From: Seinonella peptonophila
GTDB taxonomy: Bacteria > Bacillota > Bacilli > Thermoactinomycetales > Thermoactinomycetaceae
DNA: 64,000 nucleotides
Assembly (NCBI RefSeq): GCF_900129355.1
Contig: NZ_FQVL01000009.1
Coordinates: forward strand, 41,584-105,583
Direction: 5' to 3'
A program made the position numbers and the translations under genes. Of this stretch, positions 36,940 through 46,838 are shown in pieces (position 1 is the stretch's first letter; the number at the start of each line of letters is the position of its first letter). The notes below the pieces were generated by a model, which saw only the letters and a list, made by a program, of their open reading frames with translations, was not told where the DNA came from and ran no database searches.

Positions 36940-37453
36940 ATTTGATCATTGCTCAAAACATCATTTTGAATACCAAAAAATGCAAATAATTATAAAATCC
37001 AAAGAATAATCGCATCTGGAATGTTGTTTAGGAATAATTAAACGAACATTTTGTCGAAAAATCTTTGACAGAAGGTTTGTTTTTGTGAATATATCGGGTA
37101 ATATTTAAACTAATAAGATAATTGCGTTTTGGTAGAAATAGAATCTATATCTTATTTCCAATGTTTCCTGTTGTTTGTTTAACAAAAAAGATGAAGTCAT
37201 TTTCAGATTTATGCATAAGAGTTAGGTTTTGTGCAGAAAATAATTCTGAGTTTTTGAGTTTTATATTTTGGCTCATTTGGCAATAAAGAAAAATGAAGTG
37301 AGAGTTGGTGATAAACAGGCAACAAAGTAGAGACCAAACTCACCATTCTTCTTCAATCCAGAGTAAGGAGGCCAGAGTTCGTTTCAAATAGATATGATTG
37401 AGGGAACTACAGTCAATCATTTATCTCAGCGAAATGGGTTCTGGGAGGATTAG
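36940..37453. other. AT-rich 514-base gap with possible promoter
   Basis: No gene visible. TTGACA (37067-37072) with ATATAT 18 bases downstream may be a promoter. GGAGG motifs occur at about 37367 and 37443; the second serves the signal peptidase gene. Confidence 0.35.
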
Positions 37454-38002
37454 GTGGATAGAATGGCATGGTTGTTAAATTTCTGTCGTCGGTACCTGTC
37501 GAAATGGGTGTTCATCTTCTTAATCCCGATCGGGCTTGCTGTGCTGATTAATCACTATGGTGTAGCGATTTCAGTAGTAAATGGAACATCGATGCAACCT
37601 ACATTACAACATGGGGATCGCTTACTGATTAACAAGCTTAGTTTTTTGGTTGCAAGACCGGATCGTGGTGATGTAGTTACATTTCGGGACCCACATGTTG
37701 CAACGCGCTACTTGGTAAAAAGGGTGATTGGTTTACCTGGAGATGTAATTGCAATACGCAGGGGTGTTCTATACTGTAATGGCACTACTGTACCTGAAAA
37801 GTATATTGATACCCCAATAGAAGATGGAAATTTTGGTCCGATTGTCGTCAAACAAGGAACATTGTTTGTCATGGGGGATAACAGACACCGTTTTGCTAGT
37901 CGGGATAGTCGTTATCAAAGTGTCGGATTAGTACCAATCGAATTGGTGAACGGAAAAGTGGAGTTTATTTTGTGGCGACCCTCTCTCATGGCGCATTTAT
38001 AA
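37454..38002 (+). CDS. lepB: Type I signal peptidase (SipS-like)
   Basis: Cleaves signal peptides of exported proteins at the outer face of the membrane. The 182-residue size and single N-terminal helix (about 18-33) fit the Bacillus SipS type. The catalytic serine is Ser46 in VNGTSMQPTL and the general-base lysine is Lys89 in RYLVKRVIGLPGD; the family motif MGDNRHRFASRDSR has arginine-histidine where serine is usual after DNR. GGAGG lies six bases before the GTG start. No terminator is obvious before codY. Confidence 0.92.
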   Translation: MDRMAWLLNFCRRYLSKWVFIFLIPIGLAVLINHYGVAISVVNGTSMQPTLQHGDRLLINKLSFLVARPDRGDVVTFRDPHVATRYLVKRVIGLPGDVIAIRRGVLYCNGTTVPEKYIDTPIEDGNFGPIVVKQGTLFVMGDNRHRFASRDSRYQSVGLVPIELVNGKVEFILWRPSLMAHL

Positions 38003-38345
38003 TCGTGAGAGAACTATTATAAAATTGTATAAAAGTCGAAGTTTGTTCACAAAATTAAAATTTACATCTGTAAAAATATCGCATAATAGGAGGTAGATTC
38101 CGTTTTTCCCTCTATCCTCTTCCGATTCGGTAATTACCATCACAATATTTGCAATCAAACATATGCATTTTGTAGAAACCAAGTGTTATTCCTCATCTTA
38201 GTCATACTTCTTAGGTCGAAAATGCATGAGAAATGCATAGGAAATCGATTTCCTACTTTTCATCCATGATGAAATGGTGCAATATTCTCAAACGCTTGGA
38301 CGACTCTTATGCATACACTACTTTTCACATTAGGAGGATTTTTTC
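38003..38345. other. Gap upstream of codY
   Basis: About 340 bases without a gene. It holds the palindrome TTTACATCTGTAAA (about 38061-38074), an orphan AGGAGG at about 38090 without a following frame, and a short direct repeat GAAATGCATAG/GAAAATGCATGAG near 38220. No consensus CodY box is seen. Confidence 0.35.
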
Positions 38346-39125
38346 ATGGACTTACTTAACAAAACACGCCGGATTTCAAGAATTTTACAGAAAAATGTTG
38401 GACATCACTTGGTAGATTTTGACGAAGTAGCACAAGCAATGAGCGATGTTATAGCATCTAACGTCTACGTGATTAATCCCGAGGGGAAGGTATTGGGTGC
38501 TGCCGTTTACCATGAGTCAGTAAGAGACCCAATTCAGCAGCATCTATCTGAACGTACTGTTCCAGCAGACTTCACTCGTTCCTTAATGGAAGTTGATAAG
38601 TCGATGCCGAATGTGGGAACAGATGCGATTAGCCTTTCATATGCGCCTGAGTTAAAGGATATGTTCCCAGAAGGTTATACAACAATTATTCCGATTATTG
38701 GTGGTGGCGACCATCTCGGAACTCTTGTGCTCTCTCGTCTAAATGAGCAGTTTGTTGATGAGGATTTGGTATTGGGTGAGTATGGGGCAACAGTTGTTGG
38801 TATGGAGATTCTTCGTGGTCGCGCTGGACAAGTGGAAGAAGAGGCTAGAAGCCGGGCTGTTGTACAGTTGGCAATTAATTCTCTTTCTTTCAGTGAGTTA
38901 GAAGCGGCTGAACATATTTTCAATGAACTGGATGGATTAGAAGGTTTGTTGGTAGCAAGTAAGATTGCTGACCGTGTAGGAATTACTCGTTCAGTAATCG
39001 TCAATGCACTTCGCAAGCTAGAGAGTGCGGGTGTAGTCGAGTCTCGTTCGCTTGGTATGAAAGGGACTTACATCAAGATCCTCAACCCAAAATTGTTGCC
39101 AGCTCTTGAAAAAGCACGGAGCTAG
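38346..39125 (+). CDS. codY: GTP- and branched-chain-amino-acid-sensing global repressor
   Basis: Master regulator of stationary-phase and nutrient genes in Gram-positive bacteria. The 259-residue length is exact for CodY. It has the N-terminal GAF domain (MDLLNKTRRISRILQKN..DFDEVAQAMSDVI), the GTP-related mid-region and the C-terminal winged helix-turn-helix ASKIADRVGITRSVIVNALRKLESAGVVESRSLGMKGTYIK. TAGGAGG precedes the ATG. In Bacillus subtilis codY ends the codV-clpQ-clpY operon; here it stands alone after a signal peptidase gene. Confidence 0.97.
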   Translation: MDLLNKTRRISRILQKNVGHHLVDFDEVAQAMSDVIASNVYVINPEGKVLGAAVYHESVRDPIQQHLSERTVPADFTRSLMEVDKSMPNVGTDAISLSYAPELKDMFPEGYTTIIPIIGGGDHLGTLVLSRLNEQFVDEDLVLGEYGATVVGMEILRGRAGQVEEEARSRAVVQLAINSLSFSELEAAEHIFNELDGLEGLLVASKIADRVGITRSVIVNALRKLESAGVVESRSLGMKGTYIKILNPKLLPALEKARS

Positions 39126-39128
39126 TAT

Positions 39129-39176
39129 ATAAAAAAGGGAGCCTTTCTCAGGATGAGGGGGTCCTTTTTTTTTTGA
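39129..39176 (+). terminator. Terminator after codY
   Basis: Imperfect stem AAAAAAGGGAGCC/GGGGGTCCTTTTTT with a long T-run, ending just before the next gene's leader. Confidence 0.65.
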
Positions 39177-39208
39177 TATAATAGAGAAAAAGATAAAGGA
39201 TGGAGAGG

Positions 39209-40978
39209 ATGGGTACAAGTTTTCAAAGATATATGCGGTTTGTAAAACCGTATCGAGGACGATTAATCCTTACGGTATTCATTGGGATGCTTCGTTTTGG
39301 GATTCCGTTGTTGTTGCCTTTAATTTTAAAATATATAGTTGATGACATCTTGATGGTTTCTTTGCCACTCGAAACGAAATTATATCGCTTAGGACTGATT
39401 GTAGGAGTCACACTGCTCATCTTTACAGTCGTGAGAATTCCAGTTGAGTACTATCGGCAGTATTTTGCCCAATGGATTGCTTACCATGCTTTATATGATA
39501 TACGGAATCGGTTATTTGAGCATATGCAAAAGTTATCCTTACGCTATTATGAAAATAACCGAGTAGGTCAAATTGTCTCTCGTGTCATTAATGATGTGGA
39601 ACAAACAAAGGATTTTATTATTGTTGGTTTAATGAATATTTGGCTCGACACAGCAATGTTAATTATTGCCATCTGTATTATGTGTTGGATGCATCCGATG
39701 ATGACGGTTGTATCGCTTTCGATATTTCCTTTGTACATCATTTGTATGAAATATTTTTATAAAAACATGAAACATTTTACAAAGGAACGATCACAAGCTC
39801 TTGGAGATTTACAAGGGCATTTACATGAAAGAACACAAGGAATGCCAGTTATTCGAGCATTTCATCTTGAGAAAGCAGAGCAAGAGCAATTCGAAAAAAG
39901 AAATCAACATTTTTTAAGTCGTGCAGTTATACAAAGTCGGTGGGTTGCAAAAACTTTTACTTCATTTGCCACAATTACCGATTTAGCCCCTTTGATTGCA
40001 GTCACGTTTGCTGCATATCTCGTGATTAAAGGGCAGATGACATTGGGCGAAATGACTGCATTTTACGGTTATATGTCGATTGTTTATGCACCGATTCGGC
40101 GTTTAGTAAATGCTTCAACCTCATTAACACAGGCACATGCTTCAATGGATCGGGTTTTTGAGTTTTTAGATGAAACTTATGATATTATGAATAAACCTGA
40201 TGCAGAGATAGTAGATGATGTAGTAGGTCAAGTAGAATTTCATCATGTCTGGTTCAATTACCATGAGGGACAGAAACCCGTTTTACGGGATATTCATTTT
40301 ACTGTTGAACCTGGACAAACAGTAGCGATTGTGGGACCTAGTGGTGGTGGGAAGTCAACGTTGATTTCATTATTACCCCGGTTCTACGATGTGACAAAAG
40401 GTGAAATTCGAATCGATGGCAGAAGTATTACATCATTTACCTTAGGGAGCTTACGACAAAAGATGGGTTTTGTCTTACAAGAACAATTGCTGTTTAGTGG
40501 AACTGTAGAAGAAAATCTGCGAATGGGTAAATTAGATGCAACATTAGATGAGATTGTCGAAGCTGCAAAATTAGCCAATGCTCATTCCTTCATCACAGAG
40601 TTACCAGATGGTTATCAGACGGAGATCGGTGAACGTGGGATTAAGTTATCAGGTGGACAGAAACAGCGTTTATCTCTAGCTCGGGTTTTTCTTAAAAATC
40701 CATCTATTTTGATTTTGGATGAAGCAACCTCTCATCTTGATCTAAAATCCGAACAGTTGGTTCAGGAATCAATCGAGAGATTAAAGAAAGGGCGTACCAC
40801 AATTGTGATCGCCCATCGCCTTTCCACGATCACGCATGCTGATCAAATATACTATGTGGAACGTGGAGAGTTGAAAGAACATGGAACTCACCAAGAGCTA
40901 ATGAAAAAGAATGGAATGTATGCGCAACTATATCGGGTGCAAAATCTCACCATTTCATCAGAAGTTCACCAAGGATGA
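39209..40978 (+). CDS. ABC exporter, fused permease-ATPase (YgaD-like)
   Basis: A half-transporter of about 589 residues. An N-terminal type-I ABC exporter membrane domain (six helices) is followed by an NBD with Walker A VGPSGGGKST (near 380), Q-loop FVLQEQLLFSG, signature LSGGQKQRL, Walker B SILILDEATSHLD and H-loop IAHRLSTI. It acts as a dimer exporting lipids, peptides or drugs. The start at 39209 follows AAGGATGGAGAGG; ATG 39200 would lie in the ribosome site. In Bacillus subtilis the related ygaD lies just before gsaB-perR; here the same order holds with insertions, suggesting orthology. Confidence 0.9.
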   Translation: MGTSFQRYMRFVKPYRGRLILTVFIGMLRFGIPLLLPLILKYIVDDILMVSLPLETKLYRLGLIVGVTLLIFTVVRIPVEYYRQYFAQWIAYHALYDIRNRLFEHMQKLSLRYYENNRVGQIVSRVINDVEQTKDFIIVGLMNIWLDTAMLIIAICIMCWMHPMMTVVSLSIFPLYIICMKYFYKNMKHFTKERSQALGDLQGHLHERTQGMPVIRAFHLEKAEQEQFEKRNQHFLSRAVIQSRWVAKTFTSFATITDLAPLIAVTFAAYLVIKGQMTLGEMTAFYGYMSIVYAPIRRLVNASTSLTQAHASMDRVFEFLDETYDIMNKPDAEIVDDVVGQVEFHHVWFNYHEGQKPVLRDIHFTVEPGQTVAIVGPSGGGKSTLISLLPRFYDVTKGEIRIDGRSITSFTLGSLRQKMGFVLQEQLLFSGTVEENLRMGKLDATLDEIVEAAKLANAHSFITELPDGYQTEIGERGIKLSGGQKQRLSLARVFLKNPSILILDEATSHLDLKSEQLVQESIERLKKGRTTIVIAHRLSTITHADQIYYVERGELKEHGTHQELMKKNGMYAQLYRVQNLTISSEVHQG

Positions 40979-41044
40979 TTTTCTACAAGATGATTGAAAA
41001 CGAACAGCTCCTTAATTGGTGAAAAATTGCTTATGGAGGGAAAG

Positions 41045-41464
41045 ATGGAGCGTAAAACATTCCGAATTCAATTCGAGTGGGATATTCTTGACATGCGCAG
41101 TGAGGTGCGCGAATTTGCCAAGAAAATCGGATTTAATGAGTTAGACCAATCACGCATTGTCCAATCTGTATCATAGTTGGCTGGGAATATTGTCCAACAT
41201 GCTGAGAAAGGTTCGATCACGATTGATCAGTTAGAGAAAGACACACGAAAAGGTCTTCGACTCATTGTACAAGACTCTGGCCCAGGCATTTCAAATGTTG
41301 AGGAGATATTAAAGCAAGTTCGTGAAGCAGCAAAAACGGATCAAGAAAAAAGAGGGCTGCAACGCGTAGCTACTTTAATGGATGAGTTTGATATTAAATC
41401 AGAAGGCACAGGCACTTGGATTGAAGTTGTCAAATGGATGAAGAAAAGCGAAATTGTCAATTGA
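41045..41464 (+). pseudogene. RsbT-like switch kinase, interrupted by TAG
   Basis: The two halves, 41045-41173 and 41177-41464, are in the same frame, separated only by TAG at 41174-41176. Joined they give about 139 residues aligning with RsbT: FEWDILDMRSEVREFAKKIGF, LDQSRIVQSVS-stop-LAGNIVQHA, VQDSGPGIS and LMDEFDIKSEGTGTWIEV. The stop replaces the glutamate of the N-box (SELARNI in RsbT), one base from GAG. The glycine-rich ATP lid (GGLGAGLPG in RsbT) is also lost, reading KTDQEKRGLQRV. GGAGGG precedes the start. It stands alone, without rsbR/rsbS/rsbU partners. A sequencing error could explain the stop but not the missing glycines. Confidence 0.75.
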
Positions 41465-41498
41465 TCAAAAAGTGATATGACTTGTCTATCATTCATAT

Positions 41499-41550
41499 AT
41501 ACCTTACATTTCATAAACTAAACATAAAATGTAAGGTATTTTTTTTGCTC
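41499..41550 (+). terminator. Terminator after rsbT-like pseudogene
   Basis: Stem TACCTTACATTT/AAATGTAAGGTA with a loop of about 16 bases followed by eight T residues. Confidence 0.75.
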
Positions 41551-41773
41551 ATGAAATGTTCACAACTTAAAGTGAGATTTATGAAAAGCTCCTATAGACT
41601 GAGGATCAAAAGGGACATAATTATGAACCTTTTATAAGGAAACTTGCAAATACATTTCATGATCATCTAAAATGAGGGATGACTTGAGCATGTGGGCTAT
41701 TTTTTTGTGAACATGCAGTTTTAGTGTATGGCATCGCAACATAAATTGATTGTCAACGAAAGGAGGGCTGTAA
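41551..41773. other. Leader region of the cta genes
   Basis: No gene. ctaA, which lies divergently beside ctaB in Bacillus subtilis, is absent here. I see no confident promoter. AAAGGAGGG before 41774 is the ctaB ribosome site. Confidence 0.4.
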
Positions 41774-42727
41774 GTGGAGCGTTCAATATCAGAACATACG
41801 GCGAATCAAGTAATAGCAGATTCATTTATCGATAGGCAGAAAGCAACTTGGAAGGATTATCTTGAAGTAACAAAGCCGGGGATCAACATACATAATCTTT
41901 TAGTAACGTTTGCTGGATTCTGGCTAGCTGCAGGATTTGATACTTTCCAACACTTGTCTTTGCTTGTTTACACACTGCTTGGAACAACGCTTGTGATTGC
42001 AGGAAGTTGTTCATTAAACAACTTTTATGACCGGGATATTGATCCATATATGACAAGGACCCGTAATCGCGCTGTTGCAGAGGGGCGTATGAAACCAATA
42101 GCTGCTCTTTGGTTTGGGCTTATCCTATCTATAGTTGGTCTATCTATACTTGCTGTCGGAGTTAATTATCTTGCTGCCTTTTTTGCTTTTATTGGCTTTT
42201 TTGTCTATGTAGTTATATATACAATGTGGCTCAAACGATCAAGCACTTTAAATACAGTTGTTGGAGGAATCTCTGGCGCAGTACCCCCTTTGATCGGTTG
42301 GGTGGCTTATACCAACTCAGTTGATTTATCCGCCTGGGCACTTTTTATGGTTTTGTTTTTATGGCAACCCCCTCATTTTTTTGCTCTTGCAATGCGAAAA
42401 GTTCAAGAATACCGACAAGTGGGTGTGCCCATGTTGCCTGTTGTGAAAGGATTTGCAGCTACTAAAAGACAATCATTAGTGTATACCATTCTTTTGTTAC
42501 CGGCTTCTTTAACATTATTTTTTACTGGGGTAACAAGTTGGTTATACTTAGTAACTGCTCTCGTATTAGGCATTATTTACATTTTTCACGCAGTGAAAGG
42601 GTTTAAAGCAGAAGATGATGACGCTTGGGCGAAACGTATGTTTTTATATTCACTCCTATATTTGACGGTTCTCTTTTTTGTGATGATCATGGATGTCACG
42701 ATTATAGAAATCGTCGAGAGAGTATAA
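41774..42727 (+). CDS. ctaB: Protoheme IX farnesyltransferase (heme O synthase)
   Basis: Adds a farnesyl group to heme B for the oxidase encoded downstream. The 317-residue UbiA-family membrane protein has DYLEVTKPGINIHNLLVTFAG, the prenyl-diphosphate/Mg motif NNFYDRDIDPYMTRTRNR and the second aspartate-containing YTMWLKRSSTLNTVVGGISGAVPPLIGWV loop. It starts at GTG with AAAGGAGGG upstream. It precedes ctaC by about 60-80 bases, the usual Bacillus order. Confidence 0.96.
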   Translation: MERSISEHTANQVIADSFIDRQKATWKDYLEVTKPGINIHNLLVTFAGFWLAAGFDTFQHLSLLVYTLLGTTLVIAGSCSLNNFYDRDIDPYMTRTRNRAVAEGRMKPIAALWFGLILSIVGLSILAVGVNYLAAFFAFIGFFVYVVIYTMWLKRSSTLNTVVGGISGAVPPLIGWVAYTNSVDLSAWALFMVLFLWQPPHFFALAMRKVQEYRQVGVPMLPVVKGFAATKRQSLVYTILLLPASLTLFFTGVTSWLYLVTALVLGIIYIFHAVKGFKAEDDDAWAKRMFLYSLLYLTVLFFVMIMDVTIIEIVERV

Positions 42728-42786
42728 TAGCAAACATGAGCGTTAATACTGGAAGTTATTTGATAACGGAATAATCTTAGCTTGAT

Positions 42787-43827
42787 ATGAGAAAGAGAGG
42801 TTGGGCTACGGTGAGTCAACAACGTACATGGCGGCTCTTATTCATTTTTGCAACGGTCATTTTAGCTCTTGCCGGATGTAGTGGGGACCCAAGATTAAAT
42901 GTATTAACACCTAAAGGTACAGCGGGCGAGATTCAACTTGACCTCATTAAATGGAGCCTTATCTTAATGGTCGTTGTCTTTGCAATTGTATTAGCGATCT
43001 ATGTCTACGTTTTAATTCGTTTTCGCAAACGCAAAGGGATCGATCGCATGCCTAAGCAAGTACATGGAAGTACTTTTTTGGAGATACTTTGGACTGTCGT
43101 TCCGATCATTTGTTTAGTCGTTCTAGCGTTTCCAACTGTTCGATATACTTTTGACCTTGCAGATAAGCCAAAAGGCGATGCACTAGAAGTAAAGGTGACA
43201 GGTTATCAATATTGGTGGGAATTTGAATATCCACAATTGGGCATTAAAACTGCACAAGAGTTAGTGATTCCTACAGGACGGAAAGTTCATTTTGAAATCA
43301 AAGGGAAAGATGTTTTACATTCATTCTGGGTTCCAGCTCTTGGTGGTAAGACTGACGTTGTTCCAGGTCGTGTGAATTACATGTGGTTGGACGCTAAAAA
43401 ACCAGGACTTTATCAAGGGAAATGCGCGGAGTTATGCGGTGCAGGACATGCACTGATGGACTTTAAAGTGTACGCAAAGAACCCATCCGATTTCAATCAA
43501 TGGGTAACAGCTATGAAACAACCCGCAACCAAAACAGTTACAAAAGATTTAGCCGAGGGCGAAAAGCTCTTCCGTCAAAACTGTATGGGCTGTCATGCAG
43601 GGGTCAACCCAAGTATTAAAGGCCCAGAGTTAACACATTTTGGTTTGCGCGATACAATTGCTGGAACATTACCGAAAAATGAAGCCAATTTGAAAAAATG
43701 GTTAAAAGACCCTAGTGCGATCAAGCCGGGTACAAAGATGCCGAAAATTGATTATTTAAATGATCAAGAGATGAATGCATTAACTCAATACTTGATGACT
43801 CGAAAACCAGAGTCAACCAAAAAATAG
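42787..43827 (+). CDS. ctaC: Cytochrome c oxidase subunit II with fused cytochrome c (caa3)
   Basis: A lipoprotein of up to 346 residues. The signal ends at LALAGC, two helices follow, then the cupredoxin domain with the CuA ligands HSFWVPALGGK and GKCAELCGAGHALM, and finally a cytochrome c domain with heme motif CMGCH and distal ligand in GTKMPKID. The fused cytochrome marks a caa3-type oxidase. Two starts are possible: ATG 42787, with no clear ribosome site, or GTG 42811 (MSQQRTWRLL), preceded by GAGAGG; the second gives a more normal signal peptide. Confidence 0.96.
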   Translation: MRKRGWATVSQQRTWRLLFIFATVILALAGCSGDPRLNVLTPKGTAGEIQLDLIKWSLILMVVVFAIVLAIYVYVLIRFRKRKGIDRMPKQVHGSTFLEILWTVVPIICLVVLAFPTVRYTFDLADKPKGDALEVKVTGYQYWWEFEYPQLGIKTAQELVIPTGRKVHFEIKGKDVLHSFWVPALGGKTDVVPGRVNYMWLDAKKPGLYQGKCAELCGAGHALMDFKVYAKNPSDFNQWVTAMKQPATKTVTKDLAEGEKLFRQNCMGCHAGVNPSIKGPELTHFGLRDTIAGTLPKNEANLKKWLKDPSAIKPGTKMPKIDYLNDQEMNALTQYLMTRKPESTKK

Positions 43828-43843
43828 CGAAGGAGGGACTCCA

Positions 43844-45754
43844 TTGGCTACTCTTCTTGTCATCATAGTCTTTGCCCTGTTTTTAACCGCAATTTTAACA
43901 GGGGGCTACAATAAGAAATTTTTCGCTCGTGTAAAAGATACAAAAGTTTGGGACTGGATCACAACAGTTGACCATAAAAAGATCGGTATCCTCTACTTTA
44001 TATCTGGGATCTTCTTTTTCCTAATCGGTGGGATTGAAGCAATTTTTATGAGATTGCAGCTAGCATTCCCGGATAGTAATTTATTTGTAGGCGATGTTTT
44101 TAACCAGCTTTTGACCATGCATGGAACGACGATGATTTTCCTTGCTGCGATGCCAATGATTTTTGGTTTAATGAATGCAGTGGTACCATTACAGATTGGT
44201 GCGCGTGATGTAGCATTTCCTTTTGTCAATGCACTTGGTTTTTGGCTCTTCTTCTTTGGGGGCTTGCTACTCAATTTAAGCTGGATCTTTGGTGGTGCGC
44301 CTGATGCTGGGTGGACATCCTATACATCATTAGCTTTGAATAATTATAGTCCAGGCCCTGGGGTAGACTATTATGTACTCGGTTTACAGATTGCAGGGAT
44401 TGGTACATTAATTGGTGGTCTGAACTTTATTGCAACGATCATTAACATGCGCGCTCCCGGCATGTCTTTTCTTCGCTTACCTATGTTTACATGGACTGTA
44501 TTTGTAACATCCGCTTTGATTTTGTTTGCTTTTCCACCATTAACCGTTGCTTTATTGCTCTTAATGTTTGATCGTATCTTTGGAGCCAATTTCTTCGATT
44601 ATGCAATGGGTGGAAGTACAGTGATCTGGGAGCATTTATTCTGGATCTTTGGTCATCCAGAAGTCTATATTGTGATTCTGCCTGCATTTGGTGTGATGTC
44701 AGAAGTTATTTCAACTTTTTCAAGAAAGCGCTTGTTTGGTTATACCTCTATGGTATTTGCCACAGTCTTAATCGGTTTCCTCGGTTTTATGGTTTGGGTT
44801 CACCATATGTTTACAGTGGGCTTAGGGCCTGTATCTAACTCTGTCTTTGCAGTAGCGACGATGGCAATTGCTGTACCAACAGGGATTAAAGTCTTTAACT
44901 GGCTCTTTACCATGTGGGGTGGAGAAATTCGATTTACGACACCTATGCTATGGGCAGTTGGTTTTATTCCTACCTTTGTAATGGGTGGTATGACTGGTGT
45001 AATGTTGGCACTACCGCCAGCAGACTACCAATATCAAGATAGTTACTTTGTTGTTGCTCACTTCCATTATGTACTTGTTGGTGGAACGGTCTTTGGTCTC
45101 TTTGCAGGACTCTATTATTGGTGGCCGAAGATGTTTGGAAAAATGTTGAGTGAGCGATTAGGAAAATGGCATTTTTGGCTGTTTGCAATTGGTTTTCACC
45201 TTACATTCTTTCCCCAGCATTTCCTCGGATTGTTTGGAATGCCAAGAAGGGTCTTTACTTATCATTCCAATTTAGGTTTAGATACACTAAATCTCTTGTC
45301 TTCTATTGGCGTGATTGGTATGGCGTTAGGTACGATTATACTTGGAGTCGCGATCTATCGTTCGTTCCTTTCAAAAGAACAAGCACCAGCCGATCCTTGG
45401 GATGGTCGTACATTAGAATGGACAATTGCTTCACCACCACCGGAGTATAATTTTGCCCAAACTCCATTGATTCGCAGTTATGATGCATTTTGGGTAGCAA
45501 AAGAACAAAAAACGCAGATTGAACCAGCAGAGCCATTAGCACCCATTCATATGCCTTCTTCATCATATTTACCGATCATGATGTCTCTCGGTCTGTTTAT
45601 TGCTGGATTTGGCTTTATTACACGTGGGATTGAGGTATCGATCTTAGGGGTTGCCATTACGTTATTAATGATGTTCCTCCGTTCCTTTGAGCAGGATCAT
45701 GGATATCATATTGATCCTCGACCGATTAGAGAAGAAAAGGGGGCCAAGGTGTAA
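43844..45754 (+). CDS. ctaD: Cytochrome c oxidase subunit I
   Basis: Heme-copper core subunit, 636 residues. Heme ligands are visible (LLTMHGTTM and HFHYVLVGG), as is the CuB centre with the cross-linked His-Tyr pair (GHPEVYIVILP, then WVHHMFTVG). The extra C-terminal helices beyond about residue 550 are typical of Bacillus CtaD. The start is TTG after GAAGGAGGG. It ends one base into ctaE. Confidence 0.97.
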   Translation: MATLLVIIVFALFLTAILTGGYNKKFFARVKDTKVWDWITTVDHKKIGILYFISGIFFFLIGGIEAIFMRLQLAFPDSNLFVGDVFNQLLTMHGTTMIFLAAMPMIFGLMNAVVPLQIGARDVAFPFVNALGFWLFFFGGLLLNLSWIFGGAPDAGWTSYTSLALNNYSPGPGVDYYVLGLQIAGIGTLIGGLNFIATIINMRAPGMSFLRLPMFTWTVFVTSALILFAFPPLTVALLLLMFDRIFGANFFDYAMGGSTVIWEHLFWIFGHPEVYIVILPAFGVMSEVISTFSRKRLFGYTSMVFATVLIGFLGFMVWVHHMFTVGLGPVSNSVFAVATMAIAVPTGIKVFNWLFTMWGGEIRFTTPMLWAVGFIPTFVMGGMTGVMLALPPADYQYQDSYFVVAHFHYVLVGGTVFGLFAGLYYWWPKMFGKMLSERLGKWHFWLFAIGFHLTFFPQHFLGLFGMPRRVFTYHSNLGLDTLNLLSSIGVIGMALGTIILGVAIYRSFLSKEQAPADPWDGRTLEWTIASPPPEYNFAQTPLIRSYDAFWVAKEQKTQIEPAEPLAPIHMPSSSYLPIMMSLGLFIAGFGFITRGIEVSILGVAITLLMMFLRSFEQDHGYHIDPRPIREEKGAKV

Positions 45755-46377
45755 TGTCAGCTCAAACGGAAACAACCACAAAGGATGCACCACTTCATTT
45801 AGAAACAGCTACTTTTGAAGGGAAGAATAAAGTTCTTGGATTTTGGCTCTTCCTTGGTGCTGAAACTGTACTCTTCGCTTGTCTGTTTGGAACCTATCTC
45901 GCATTACGACACCAAACATTACCTGGACAACCAACAGGTAAAGAGCTGTTTGATCTAAATCTTGTTGCATTGGCTACTGCATTTCTGTTGACGAGTAGTT
46001 TAACAAGTGTTTTGGCTATGCATTATATGAATCAACAGCGAAAAGGTCTTATGCAACTATGGCTTGGTATTACAGTATTGTTAGGTCTAGCTTTTCTGGT
46101 CCTTGAGATATATGAGTTTGTTCATTATGTTCATGAAGGACACACTTTTATGAGCAGTGCATTTGGTTCCTCGTTTTACGCATTAGTAGGAACACATGGT
46201 GCGCATGTTACCTTTGGAATTGTTTGGATCAGTACATTGATGTTGCAAGCAGCTAGACGTGGCATTACAAAAGAGACAGCACCCAAGCTCTTTGTCAGCA
46301 GTTTATATTGGCATTTTATTGACGTTGTTTGGGTCTTTATCTTCACCCTTGTCTATCTATTAGGGAAGGTGGGGTAA
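45754..46377 (+). CDS. ctaE: Cytochrome c oxidase subunit III
   Basis: A 207-residue membrane subunit with five helices. Family features are KVLGFWLFLGAETVLFACLFGTYL, SFYALVGTHGAHVTFGI and the C-terminal LYWHFIDVVWVFIFTLVYLL. It is one base out from the end of ctaD (TAATG), indicating coupled translation. Confidence 0.96.
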   Translation: MSAQTETTTKDAPLHLETATFEGKNKVLGFWLFLGAETVLFACLFGTYLALRHQTLPGQPTGKELFDLNLVALATAFLLTSSLTSVLAMHYMNQQRKGLMQLWLGITVLLGLAFLVLEIYEFVHYVHEGHTFMSSAFGSSFYALVGTHGAHVTFGIVWISTLMLQAARRGITKETAPKLFVSSLYWHFIDVVWVFIFTLVYLLGKVG

Positions 46378-46382
46378 GTAAG

Positions 46383-46661
46383 ATGGCAAATACTACTAAA
46401 AAGTCAGGCATTGGGAAGCATATTATCTCATTTGCCTTTATGATTGCTTTGACGATTGCCGCTTTTTATCTCGTGATTAATAATGTCGTCTCAAAAGGAT
46501 GGATTTTACCGCTGATCTTGATTTTAGCGGTGATCCAAGTCATTTTGCAGCTCTTTACATTTATGCATCTTGATCAAAAAGGTTCCAATTACTATACTTT
46601 CTTCATGATTGTAGGAATCTTTGTTGCTGTCATATCAGCAATTGGGATTATTGTCATGTAA
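46383..46661 (+). CDS. ctaF: Cytochrome c oxidase subunit IV
   Basis: A 92-residue three-helix subunit (cyt c oxidase IVB type) with IISFAFMIALTIAAFYLV and the conserved ILQLFTFMHLDQKG. ATG 46383 follows the ctaE stop by five bases with AAGGTGGGG upstream; longer in-frame readings lie inside ctaE. It is last in the cta operon. Confidence 0.93.
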   Translation: MANTTKKSGIGKHIISFAFMIALTIAAFYLVINNVVSKGWILPLILILAVIQVILQLFTFMHLDQKGSNYYTFFMIVGIFVAVISAIGIIVM

Positions 46662-46678
46662 AGTTTGTAAGACTTCAC

Positions 46679-46716
46679 AGCTAGCACTCATCATCGAGAG
46701 CTAGCTTTTTATTTGC
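46679..46716 (+). terminator. Terminator of the cta operon
   Basis: Stem AGCTAGC/GCTAGCT with a loop of about 15 bases followed by TTTTATTT. Confidence 0.75.
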
Positions 46717-46838
46717 GTCTAAATGATCAATGAATTTCCATTTGATTTTTCCGCCCAACTATACTATTTTTGAACGTGATTGCCTTTTCATCAAAAGCAA
46801 ACTTAAAAATATTTTTTATCTCAGCAAGGATAGAGAGG

